Assembly (NCBI GenBank): GCA_964540965.1 | Contig: CAZIOT010000001.1 | Span: 124,001-188,000 of the forward strand | DNA length: 64,000 nt | Source: JADYZU01 sp964540965 | Lineage (GTDB): Bacteria; Pseudomonadota; Alphaproteobacteria; Rhodobacterales; Rhodobacteraceae | Direction of reading: 5' to 3' | Shown: positions 43,849-51,904 of the stretch, piece after piece | How the letters are laid out: the number at the start of each line of letters is the position of its first letter | Position numbering within the stretch: the first letter of the stretch is position 1 | Program-made: the position numbers and the translations under genes | Notes under the pieces: generated by a model | Seen by the model: only the letters and a program-made list of their open reading frames with translations | Databases searched by the model: none | Told to the model about the DNA's origin: nothing

Positions 43849-44786
43849 GTCCGCCAGTCCACGACGGTGATCCACGCCTGCGGCGCCAGCCGGGATACCA
43901 GTTCGCGGGTCGTCGCCTCGTAATCCACCGCGCCGCCGCTGACGGTGCCCAGCGTCACCGCGCGGATGTCGTCATAGGCATAGCCATGCGCGATCAGGTC
44001 GATCACCGCCGCCATCATCGGCTGCATCGTCGGGTTGAAGGCAACGCTTTCGATGGCGCTGCCGGTGATCGTCTGGCCGTCCATCATGTGCAGAGCCACC
44101 GCGCCGGGGCATTTCGAATAGGGCGAATGCGCCCGCCGCCCGGCGGCGATCAGGTCGTCGGGGGCTTCGGCGGCAAGGTCGGGAAAGCGCACCACCCCCG
44201 GTTCGGCGCCGCGGTCGCCAAGATAACCGGGGTCGAACGGCCAGGGGTAAAGCTGCTCAAGCCGCAGGGTGTGGCCCAAGGGGTCGATCAGATCGAGATC
44301 GCGGTTGGCATGGAATTCCGACAGATACTGCCGGCAATGGGCGCAAGGATGCGCCTCGCCTATGGCAATGGCCCCAAGGGTGGTGCCGCGCGAAAAGGCG
44401 CGGGTGGCGACAAAGCCCTCGCCATGGATGGTCAGGCCCAGATGGGTGCCGGGAAATTCGACATTGCCGCCAAGGATCAGGTTGCCCGTCTCACGCTCGA
44501 GCGCCACCGCGCCGACATGAAAGTCCGAGATCGGCGGCCGGGCCAGCCCCCGCGCCGGATCGACCAGAAGCCGCATCAGATCGCGCGGGCCGTCGAGGGC
44601 GAATCGCCCGATCAACCCGTTGACCGTCTGCGCCGGAACCACGCCGCCCATGTTCGTCGCCACCGCCTGCGGATGCCGCGCCGCAGCGTCAAGCGCCAGC
44701 GCCGCAATCTCGGCCCGCGCCGCGGCCCCGGTCCGGGCCAGACGGGCGGCAACCGCGGGATCGGCTGCAAATGGGTTCAGGCTCAT
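43845..44786 (-). CDS. cdd: Cytidine deaminase, two-domain (E. coli Cdd-like) form
   Basis: This 313-residue protein keeps the zinc site in its first domain: His121 and Glu123 in IHGEGFVATRAF and Cys148 and Cys151 in HPCAHCRQYLSEF. The spacing is exactly that of E. coli Cdd (His102, Glu104, Cys129, Cys132). The C-terminal half (AHSPYSKCPGAVALHMMDG, SIESVAFNP-like) is a second deaminase fold without the zinc ligands, as in E. coli. It converts cytidine and deoxycytidine to uridine and deoxyuridine. The ATG at 44786 is preferred over 44816 because GGGGGAG lies about ten bases upstream. It is the first gene of the minus-strand operon. Confidence 0.88.
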   Translation of the reverse strand: MSLNPFAADPAVAARLARTGAAARAEIAALALDAAARHPQAVATNMGGVVPAQTVNGLIGRFALDGPRDLMRLLVDPARGLARPPISDFHVGAVALERETGNLILGGNVEFPGTHLGLTIHGEGFVATRAFSRGTTLGAIAIGEAHPCAHCRQYLSEFHANRDLDLIDPLGHTLRLEQLYPWPFDPGYLGDRGAEPGVVRFPDLAAEAPDDLIAAGRRAHSPYSKCPGAVALHMMDGQTITGSAIESVAFNPTMQPMMAAVIDLIAHGYAYDDIRAVTLGTVSGGAVDYEATTRELVSRLAPQAWITVVDWRT

Positions 44787-44904
44787 CGCGCGCTGCTCCC
44801 CCGCTGCGCCCGACATGCGGGCGATTTCGGACTTGGTGACCGGATTGGGCCAGGGCCCCCGGAATGCGTTGACAAACGCCGCGACTCTGGCGTTACTCGG
44901 GTAT

Positions 44905-44918
44905 GTAAACCGCTTTAC
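44905..44918. promoter_or_regulatory. LacI-type operator in the cluster 3 divergent promoter
   Basis: GTAAACCGCTTTAC is a 14-base palindrome with a central CG and one mismatched pair, the form of PurR/GntR-type LacI operators. It lies in the 146-base gap between cdd (start 44786, minus) and the amidohydrolase gene (start 44933, plus), only 15 bases before the latter's ATG. Binding there would block the plus-arm promoter or its start and could affect the minus arm. Confidence 0.7.
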
Positions 44919-44932
44919 CGACGTGTCGTCAA

Positions 44933-46270
44933 ATGTCTTCTCTGCTGCTGACCGATACCACGATCCTGACCGTCGATGCCTCGGACACCGTCCTGGCAGG
45001 CGGCTGGATACTGGTGCGCGACGGGCGGATCGCCGCGACCGGGCCGGCAGGGACCGAACCGGGCGGCGCCGATCGCGTGCTGTCGCTGCCCGGACATCTG
45101 GTGATGCCGGGGCTGGTCAACGCCCATACCCATTCGCCGATGATCCTGTTCCGCGGCCGGTCCGAGGGGCATTCGCTCCTGACGATGGACGGCTGGTACA
45201 ACACGATCCGCGAACCCGAACTGTCGCTGGTGGCCGAGGATATTGCCCCCGCCGTCGCCCTGTCCTGTGCCGAGATGCTTCTGTCGGGCACCACGACTTT
45301 CTGCGAACAGTATTTCTTTGCCGACGAGATCGCCGGCGCCGTGGCCCGCGCCGGGATTCGCGCGGTGATCGCCTATGGCATCGTGCAGCTGGGCGACAGG
45401 GAGCGCGGCGAACAGGAACTGGCCGCCGCGACCGCCTTTCTGGAACGCCAGCGGTCGGCCGATGGCCGCATCATCCCGTGGTTCGGCCCCCATGCGCCCT
45501 ATGTCGACAATACAGAGGATCTGCTGCGGGCCGAGGTGGCAGTGGCGGTCGAACATGGATCGGGCCTGCATCTGCACATGGCCTGCGGCCCCGAGGACAA
45601 CGAGGAAACCCTTGCCCGATACGGCCTGACCGCGACGCAGGCGCTGGCCCGCGACGGGTTCTTTCAGGGCCGCGTCCATGCCGCGCATTGCCTTGACCTG
45701 TCGCCCGAGGACATCGCCACGTTTGCCGCCGCGCCCGCGGCCTCGGTCGCCTATTGCGCCACCGCCGGGCTGCGTTCGGGGCGCGAGGGGATCTGCCCGG
45801 CGGTCGATCTGCGGGCGGCCGGGGTCACTGTCGCCATCGGCACCGACAATGTTGCTGCGAACAACGGTTATGACCTGATCGCCGAAATGCGCGTGGCCGG
45901 GCTGGTGGCCAGCCATCGCGAGGGCAGGGCGCAGCCCATTTCCTCGCGCGAGCTGGTGCGCATGGCGACGATCGAGGGCGCGCGGGCGCTGGGTCTTGAT
46001 GCGGAAATCGGGTCACTGGAACCCGGCAAATCTGCCGATATGATCGCCATCGACATGACCGGCCCCGGTTACAGCGAAACCCCTGATCCCGAAACCCTGC
46101 TGGTCTATTCCGGCTCGGGCCGCGATGTGCGGCATGTCTGGGTGCAGGGCGAGGCTCTGGTGACCGACCGGCAACTGGTGCGGCGGCCGTTCGCGGAAAT
46201 CCGGGCCGAATATTCGGACACTTACCGCGCCTTCTGGGCGCGCGTCGACAGGAACAGAAAGGCTGCCTGA
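44933..46270 (+). CDS. MtaD/TRZ-type amidohydrolase, probable nucleoside or base deaminase
   Basis: This 445-residue amidohydrolase has the HxH motif LVNAHTHSPMILFRG (His65, His67), SGTTTFCEQYFF, HAAHCLDLS and the metal Asp in VAIGTDNVAANNGYDL. The pattern is nearest to 5-methylthioadenosine/S-adenosylhomocysteine deaminases. The strand that normally reads HxHxAET reads HLHMACGPEDN, so the usual proton-shuttle Glu is replaced by Cys; the reaction therefore cannot be named safely. It is the first gene of the plus-strand operon, 15 bases after the operator, and has no clear ribosome site. Confidence 0.8.
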   Translation: MSSLLLTDTTILTVDASDTVLAGGWILVRDGRIAATGPAGTEPGGADRVLSLPGHLVMPGLVNAHTHSPMILFRGRSEGHSLLTMDGWYNTIREPELSLVAEDIAPAVALSCAEMLLSGTTTFCEQYFFADEIAGAVARAGIRAVIAYGIVQLGDRERGEQELAAATAFLERQRSADGRIIPWFGPHAPYVDNTEDLLRAEVAVAVEHGSGLHLHMACGPEDNEETLARYGLTATQALARDGFFQGRVHAAHCLDLSPEDIATFAAAPAASVAYCATAGLRSGREGICPAVDLRAAGVTVAIGTDNVAANNGYDLIAEMRVAGLVASHREGRAQPISSRELVRMATIEGARALGLDAEIGSLEPGKSADMIAIDMTGPGYSETPDPETLLVYSGSGRDVRHVWVQGEALVTDRQLVRRPFAEIRAEYSDTYRAFWARVDRNRKAA

Positions 46271-46285
46271 GGGCGGGAGCAGAAC

Positions 46286-47248
46286 TTGACCAAGACCAAT
46301 CCCCTGATCTTCGACACCGACGGCGGCGTGGACGACGCGCAGGCGCTTCTCATGCTGATCGCCGCCGGCCGGGTGCCGATGGCGATCACCACCGTGTTCG
46401 GCAATGTCAGCCTGGAACACGCCACCGCCAACATGCTGTCGCTGGTGACGCTGGCCGGGGTCGATGTGCCGGTGCATTCCGGCGCCGACCGGCCGCTGAA
46501 CGCGCCGATGATCGACGCGAAACATGTCCACGGCGAAGAAGGGCTGGGCAAGACGCCGCGCCCGCCGACCGACCGCAAGGTCGCCAGCGCCGATGCCGTC
46601 ACCTTCCTGCGCGACACCTTGCGCGCGGCGGCGCAGCGGGTGGAAAAGGTCGACGTGCTGATGATCGGCCCCTTCACCAACCTCGCGCTGGCGCTGCGGC
46701 TGGAACCGGCCATCGTCGCCGGCATCGGCCAGCTGACCATCATGGGCGGCACCGTCTATGGCCGCGGCAACACCACGCCGGCGGCCGAGTTCAACGTTGT
46801 TGCCGACCCCGAGGCGGCGCAGATCGTCTTTACCTGTGGCGCCGACACCCTGATCGCCCCGTGGGAACCCTGCACCACCCATGCCATGACCGGGGACGAG
46901 ATGGAGGCTCTGTTCGAGGGCCTGCCCGACGCCCCCTATCAGCGGCTCTGCATCGACCTGGCCCGCCACGCGCGCGAGGTTGCCATGGGCTATGGCCGCG
47001 GCGACCTGTTCAGCTTTGTCGATCCCCTTGCGGCCGCTGCCGTGATCGAACCGGGCATCGTGACGAAATCCGTCACCGCCTCGGTCGATGTCGCGCTTGC
47101 CCCGGGGATCACCCGCGGCATGTGCGTGGTCGATCCCTCGGGCCGGCTTGGCACGCCCAGGGTGACGCTGATCGAAGAGGCAAGGCTTGACCGCCTTGTC
47201 GCGCTTTACGCGCAATCCGTGGCCTACCGGCCGCGCAACAATACTTGA
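46286..47248 (+). CDS. Ribonucleoside hydrolase (inosine-uridine preferring type)
   Basis: This 320-residue enzyme has the nucleoside-hydrolase metal motif IFDTDGGVDDAQAL (Asp10, Asp12, Asp16, Asp17), a variant of DTDPGxDD. ITTVFGNVSLEHATAN, MIGPFTNLALAL, ITIMGG-like TIMGGTVYGRGN and PAAEFNVVADPEAAQIVF follow. It cleaves the N-glycosidic bond of nucleosides to ribose and base. The start is TTG at 46286, preceded by GGGAG at good spacing. It supplies free bases to the deaminases of this cluster. Confidence 0.9.
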   Translation: MTKTNPLIFDTDGGVDDAQALLMLIAAGRVPMAITTVFGNVSLEHATANMLSLVTLAGVDVPVHSGADRPLNAPMIDAKHVHGEEGLGKTPRPPTDRKVASADAVTFLRDTLRAAAQRVEKVDVLMIGPFTNLALALRLEPAIVAGIGQLTIMGGTVYGRGNTTPAAEFNVVADPEAAQIVFTCGADTLIAPWEPCTTHAMTGDEMEALFEGLPDAPYQRLCIDLARHAREVAMGYGRGDLFSFVDPLAAAAVIEPGIVTKSVTASVDVALAPGITRGMCVVDPSGRLGTPRVTLIEEARLDRLVALYAQSVAYRPRNNT

Positions 47249-47280
47249 CCGTCAACAGGGACCAACAGGAGTTGTCCAAG

Positions 47281-48312
47281 ATGACCAAAGCCACCATCAC
47301 CCGCCGCACCTTTGGCGGCCTTGCCGCCGCCGCCGGCCTGACCCCGCTTCTCGCCAGCATGGCGCGGGCGCAAGACCCGCTGACCGTCGCGCTGGTCGTC
47401 CACGGCAACCTTGGCGACAAGAGCTTTTTCGATTCGGCCGCGGCGGGCCTCTATCGCGCCCGTGACGAGCTGGGCATCGAGCTGACCGTGATCGAGGCCG
47501 GCACCGACCGTTCCCGCTGGCAGCCGGCGCTGGCCGATGCCGTTGACCAGGGCTTCAACGTCATCGTCGCCGGCACCTGGGAAATGACCGGCTTCATGGC
47601 GGAGCTCGCACCGGACTATCCCGACACCAAGTTCATCGTGTTCGACGACACCCCCGATTTCGCCGCGACGCCGATCCCGAACATGATGGGGATCATGTAT
47701 CGCACCTCGACCGCCGCCTATCTGGCGGGCTTTGCCGCGGCCAGGATCAGCACCTCGGGCAAGCTGGGCACCATCCTGGGCGTCGAAGGCGCGACCGTGG
47801 TCGAATTCCACCTGGGCTATGAACAGGGCGCCAAGGCCGCGAACCCGGATGTCGAAGTGCTCAAGGCCGTTGCCGGGTCGTTCACCGACCCCGCCAAGGG
47901 CAAGGAACTGGCGCTGGCGCAATTCGCGCAGGGCGTCGACATCGTGTTCCCCATCGCCGGCGGCACCGGCATCGGCGCGCTGCAGGCGGCGCGCGACGAA
48001 GGCAAGCTGGCCGTGGGCGTCGACAGCGATCAGGCGGCGATCTTTGAGCCGACCGATCCGGCGCAGGCCGCGGTGATCTTCACCTCGGTCGAAAAGCGGG
48101 TCGGCGATTCGCTTTTTGCCGCGCTCGAGCAGACCATTGCCGGCAACGCGCCCTATGGCACCGCGCTGATCCTTGGGCTGGCCGATGGCGCCGTGGGCAT
48201 CTCGAAGAACGCGCAATACGAGGCGCTCGTCCCCGAAGCGATCCGCGCCGAGGTCGATGCGCAGGAAGCCGCGATCATCGCCGGCGAAATCCAGATCGAA
48301 TCGCTGCTGTAA
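47281..48312 (+). CDS. BMP family nucleoside-binding protein, Tat-type signal
   Basis: This 343-residue periplasmic protein starts MTKATITRRTFGGLAAAAGL, a twin-arginine signal ending ASMARA. The mature part has the basic-membrane-protein (PnrA/BmpA-like) pattern: GDKSFFDSAAAGLYRARDELGIELTVIEAG, IVAGTWEMTGFMAELAPDYPDTKFIVFD and DIVFPIAGGTGIGALQAARDEGKLAVGVDSDQA. This family binds purine and other nucleosides. GGAG lies ten bases before the ATG. It is followed by an 11-base-stem hairpin and then the transporter genes. Confidence 0.92.
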   Translation: MTKATITRRTFGGLAAAAGLTPLLASMARAQDPLTVALVVHGNLGDKSFFDSAAAGLYRARDELGIELTVIEAGTDRSRWQPALADAVDQGFNVIVAGTWEMTGFMAELAPDYPDTKFIVFDDTPDFAATPIPNMMGIMYRTSTAAYLAGFAAARISTSGKLGTILGVEGATVVEFHLGYEQGAKAANPDVEVLKAVAGSFTDPAKGKELALAQFAQGVDIVFPIAGGTGIGALQAARDEGKLAVGVDSDQAAIFEPTDPAQAAVIFTSVEKRVGDSLFAALEQTIAGNAPYGTALILGLADGAVGISKNAQYEALVPEAIRAEVDAQEAAIIAGEIQIESLL

Positions 48313-48318
48313 GCCACG

Positions 48319-48345
48319 AAAGGCCCCGCCCCAAGCGGGGCCTTT
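48319..48345 (+). terminator. Hairpin between nucleoside-binding protein and ABC genes
   Basis: AAAGGCCCCGC and GCGGGGCCTTT pair perfectly (11 base pairs) around a CCCAA loop, seven bases after the BMP stop. The stem ends in TTT followed by CCC, so it may terminate partially. It would give more binding protein than ATPase and permeases. Confidence 0.82.
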
Positions 48346-48363
48346 CCCATTCGGGACATCCTG

Positions 48364-49905
48364 ATGCCGCTTCTGCAAGCCGCCGCCATCGGCAAGATCT
48401 ATCCAAACGGCACCGTCGCCAATGACGGCGTGTCGCTGACCGTGGAACCGGGCGAAGTTCATGCCGTCGTGGGCGAGAACGGGGCCGGCAAGTCCACCCT
48501 GATGAAGATCCTGTTCGGGCTGGAACAGCCCACAGCAGGCGAATTGCGCCTGGACGGCGTGCCGGTGGTGCTGCCCGATCCGCGCGCCGCCATCGACCGC
48601 GGCATCGGCATGGTGTTCCAGCATTTCTCGCTGGTGCCGTCGTTCACCGTCTATGAAAACGTCGTCCTCGGGTCGGAACCCAAGGCCGGCATCCGCTTTG
48701 ACCGCGACAAGGCCATTGCCGCGGTGCGGGCGCTGTCCGACAAATTCCGCCTGCATGTCGATCCGATGGTGCCGGTCAACCGGCTGCCGGTCGGCCAGCA
48801 GCAGCGGGTCGAGATCCTCAAGGCGCTCTATCGCGATGCCCGCATCCTGATCCTTGACGAACCCACCGCCGTCCTTGCCCCGCAAGAGGTCGAGGAACTG
48901 TTCACCGCGATCCGCGCCCTGACCGCGCAGGGCCGCACCGTCATCTTCATCGCCCACAAGCTGCCCGAGGTTCTGGCGATTTCCGACCGCATCATGGTCA
49001 TGCGCGGCGGCCGCACCGTGGGCGATGTGGCGACAGCCGAGGTCACCGAACACGAACTGGCCACGATGATGGTCGGGCGCGAGGTGGCGTTGCGCGTCAA
49101 CCGCGCCGCGCAGGTCGGCGCCCCGGTCTGCGAGGTGCGCGATCTGAGCATCGCCAATGAACTTGGCACCATCATCGCCTCGGACCTCGACCTCAAGGTG
49201 CGCTCGGGCGAGATCGTCGGGCTGGTCGGGGTCGAGGGCAATGGCCAGGCCGAGCTTCTGGAAACCATCGCCGGGCTGCGCGCCATCGCCGGCGGCGAGG
49301 TGCGGGTGGACGACAAGCCGATCAACACGCTGTCGGTGCTTGACCGCCGCGGGCTTGGCCTTGCCTCGATCCCCGAGGACCGGATCGCCACCGGCCTTGC
49401 GCCGCAGGCGAGCCTTGCCGAAAACATGGTGGCGACGCGGCTGGGCGATCCGCGCTTCGTGCGCAATGGCCTGCTGAACCTGCGCGCCATCGCCGACAAC
49501 GCCAGGGCGCTCATCGACAGCTATTCGATCCGCGCCGGCGGTCCAAAGGTCGCCGCCAACACGCTGTCGGGCGGCAACATGCAGAAGGTCGTGGTCGCCC
49601 GCGAACTGTCCGAACAGCCGCGCGTCCTCTTGGTCAACCAGCCGACCCGCGGCGTCGATCTGGGCGCCACGCAATTCATCTGGGAATCGATCACCCGTGC
49701 CCGCGATGGCGGTGCCGCGGTGCTGCTGTCCTCGGCCGACCTGTCGGAACTTCTGGCGCTGTCCGACCGGCTGGTCGTGTTCTATCGCGGCAAGATCGTC
49801 GCCGCCTTTCACAACGGCCCCGATCTTACCCCCGAGATTCTGGGCAGCTACATGCTGGGCCTGCAAACCCAGACGCCCGAGGTGATGCAGGAGGCGCTGA
49901 CATGA
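48364..49905 (+). CDS. Nucleoside ABC transporter ATP-binding protein, two domains
   Basis: This 513-residue protein has two ABC ATPase domains in tandem. The first has Walker A GENGAGKST, PVGQQQRVEILKALYRDARILILDEPTAVL and IAHKLPEV. The second has a degenerate P-loop (VGVEGNGQAELLE), signature LSGGNMQKVVVAREL and LLVNQPTRGVD. This is the sugar/nucleoside class of tandem ATPase (RbsA/NupA type). It pairs with the two permeases that follow and overlaps the first by four bases. Confidence 0.94.
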   Translation: MPLLQAAAIGKIYPNGTVANDGVSLTVEPGEVHAVVGENGAGKSTLMKILFGLEQPTAGELRLDGVPVVLPDPRAAIDRGIGMVFQHFSLVPSFTVYENVVLGSEPKAGIRFDRDKAIAAVRALSDKFRLHVDPMVPVNRLPVGQQQRVEILKALYRDARILILDEPTAVLAPQEVEELFTAIRALTAQGRTVIFIAHKLPEVLAISDRIMVMRGGRTVGDVATAEVTEHELATMMVGREVALRVNRAAQVGAPVCEVRDLSIANELGTIIASDLDLKVRSGEIVGLVGVEGNGQAELLETIAGLRAIAGGEVRVDDKPINTLSVLDRRGLGLASIPEDRIATGLAPQASLAENMVATRLGDPRFVRNGLLNLRAIADNARALIDSYSIRAGGPKVAANTLSGGNMQKVVVARELSEQPRVLLVNQPTRGVDLGATQFIWESITRARDGGAAVLLSSADLSELLALSDRLVVFYRGKIVAAFHNGPDLTPEILGSYMLGLQTQTPEVMQEALT

Positions 49906-50960
49906 CCGCAACCGTGATGCGAGAGGCCGGGCGCGCGATCACCGCGCTCTTGATCGCGCTGCTGGTGGCGCTGATCGTGATCCTTGCCACATCCGAGGAT
50001 CCGGGCAAGGCCTTCACCACGCTGCTGACCGGGCCCCTGTCGTCCAAGCGGACGATGGGCCTTTGGGTCGATGACGTGGCAAAGCTGACCCTGACCGGGC
50101 TGGCCTTCAGCCTGGTCTTCCAGGCGCGGCAATTCTCCATGGGCGTGCAGGGGCAGGTCTATGTCGGGGGCCTGTGCGCCGCGCTGGTGGCGCTGTCGCC
50201 GATCGGCAGCACCTATCTGGCGATCCCCGTCGCGATGGCGGCAGCGATGATCGGCGGCGCGGCCTATGGGTTCATCCCCGGCTATGCCAAGGCCCGTTTT
50301 GGCGCCTCGGAAATCGTGTCGTCGCTGATGCTGAACTACATTGCGATCAAGCTGGTGGATTACGTCACCCGCGCGCATCTGGCGCCGCCGGGCACCGGGC
50401 AGCTGAACTCTCCGCCGTTTCCCGAAACCGCGGTTTTCCCGGCTCTGGTCCCCGGCACCCGGTTCGATCTGGGCATCCTGATCGCCATCGTCACCGTCGG
50501 CGTGGTGTGGTTCCTGCTCTATCGCACCGCCTGGGGGCTGAAGCTGCGGCTGGTCGGCGACAATGCCCGCTTTGCCGAATATGCCGGGATCCGTGCCAAT
50601 TTCGTCATGATCTCGGCCATGACGGTGTCGGGGGCCATCGGCGGGCTGCTGGGGTCTGTGTTCGTGCAGGGCCGCGCCTTTGGCCAGATCGCCGTCGCCT
50701 TTGACGGCAACCTTGCCTTCGAGGGTATCCTTGTCGCCATCGTCGCCAAGGCACGACCGCTGGCGGTGCCCTTTGTCGCCATCGCCTATGGCTATCTGCG
50801 GCAGGGCGCGCAGCTCATGGGCATCCGCACCGATGTTCCGACCGAGATGATCTCGGTCGTGCAGGCGATCATCATCCTGCTGGTCGCCTCGCAATTCACT
50901 CTGCCGGGGCGCACCGCGCTTGCCCGGCTTCTGGGCCGGAAAGAGGAGCGCGCGGCATGA
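49902..50960 (+). CDS. Nucleoside ABC transporter permease 1
   Basis: This 352-residue inner-membrane protein has about nine or ten helices and the branched-chain/ribose/nucleoside permease pattern (FSMGVQGQVYVGGLCAALVAL, AYGFIPGYAKARFGASEIVSSLMLNYIAIKLVDY, LKLRLVGDNARFAEYAGIR). It overlaps both neighbours by four bases. It forms the transmembrane channel with permease 2. Confidence 0.93.
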   Translation: MTATVMREAGRAITALLIALLVALIVILATSEDPGKAFTTLLTGPLSSKRTMGLWVDDVAKLTLTGLAFSLVFQARQFSMGVQGQVYVGGLCAALVALSPIGSTYLAIPVAMAAAMIGGAAYGFIPGYAKARFGASEIVSSLMLNYIAIKLVDYVTRAHLAPPGTGQLNSPPFPETAVFPALVPGTRFDLGILIAIVTVGVVWFLLYRTAWGLKLRLVGDNARFAEYAGIRANFVMISAMTVSGAIGGLLGSVFVQGRAFGQIAVAFDGNLAFEGILVAIVAKARPLAVPFVAIAYGYLRQGAQLMGIRTDVPTEMISVVQAIIILLVASQFTLPGRTALARLLGRKEERAA

Positions 50961-51904
50961 CCGACCTGCTGGTCACCCTGTTTTCGGCCACCTTCCTTGT
51001 CTCGGTGATCCGCACCGCGACGCCCTTGCTGTTCGCCACTCTGGGCGGGCTGATTTCCGACCTGTCGGGCGCGCTGAACGTCGCGCTCGAGGGGATGATG
51101 CTGATCGCGGCGCTGACCGCGGTTGTCGTCTCGGTCCATGCGCCGTGGTATGTCGCGGTGGTCGCCGGCATGGGCGCGGGCGCCGCGCTGGGTGCGATCA
51201 TGGCGCTGTTCCACCTGCGGCTGAAGGCCGACATCATCCTTGTCGGCTTTGCCATCAACATCCTGGCCGCCGGCGGCACGGTGTTCGCGCTGTCGCTTGC
51301 CACCGGCGGCGACAAGGGCACCTCGATCAACCTGCAATCCAAGGCGGTGCCGGCGGTCGACCTGTCGTTCCTCGGGAATATCCCGGTGGTCGGGCCGGGG
51401 CTGGAATCGGTGCTGTCGGGGCATTCCCTGCTGTCGTGGTTTGCCGCCTTCATGGTCTTTGCCATCTGGTATTTCCTCTATCGCACGCCGCACGGGTTGT
51501 GGCTGCGCGGCGTCGGCGAATATCCCGCCGCACCGCAGGCGGCGGGGATTCCGGTCGGCAAGGTGCGGGCCTACAGCCTGATCGCCTCGGGCGCGCTGGC
51601 GGGCCTTGGCGGCGCGCAACTGGCGATGTTCAACTATGTCGGCTTTACCCGCGACATGACCGCCGGCCGCGGCTTCATCGCGCTGGGCGCGGTGCTGCTG
51701 GGGGCGCGACATCCGGTCGGCGCCATGCTGGCGGCGCTTCTGTTCGGCGTGTTCGAGGCGCTGTCCATCGTCCTGCCCAGCCTGTTCGGCTGGATCCCGT
51801 CCGAGTTCATCCAGACCATCCCGTTCTTTGTCACCATCCTGGCGCTGATCCTGTTCAGCTACCGGGCGCAGCGCGCGCGGCTCAAGCTGGCGGGGGTCAA
51901 GTGA
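50957..51904 (+). CDS. Nucleoside ABC transporter permease 2
   Basis: This 315-residue inner-membrane protein has the second-permease pattern of the nucleoside class: ATPLLFATLGGLISDLSGALNVALEGMMLIAAL, FHLRLKADIILVGFAINILAAGGTVF and GLWLRGVGEYPAAPQAAGIPVGKVRAYSLIASGALAGLGGAQL. It overlaps the first permease by four bases; the adenine-deaminase gene starts with GTG inside its last codons. Confidence 0.93.
   Translation: MTDLLVTLFSATFLVSVIRTATPLLFATLGGLISDLSGALNVALEGMMLIAALTAVVVSVHAPWYVAVVAGMGAGAALGAIMALFHLRLKADIILVGFAINILAAGGTVFALSLATGGDKGTSINLQSKAVPAVDLSFLGNIPVVGPGLESVLSGHSLLSWFAAFMVFAIWYFLYRTPHGLWLRGVGEYPAAPQAAGIPVGKVRAYSLIASGALAGLGGAQLAMFNYVGFTRDMTAGRGFIALGAVLLGARHPVGAMLAALLFGVFEALSIVLPSLFGWIPSEFIQTIPFFVTILALILFSYRAQRARLKLAGVK

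Noticed and set aside
44787..44932. Purine riboswitch in the nucleoside regulon leader
   Set aside because: The plus-arm leader is too short and neither arm shows a three-way-junction aptamer; the LacI operator explains control.
50920..51900. In-frame upstream extension of adenine deaminase homologue 3
   Set aside because: It overlaps a convincing permease gene in another frame; homology to homologue 2 begins at the GTG at 51901.
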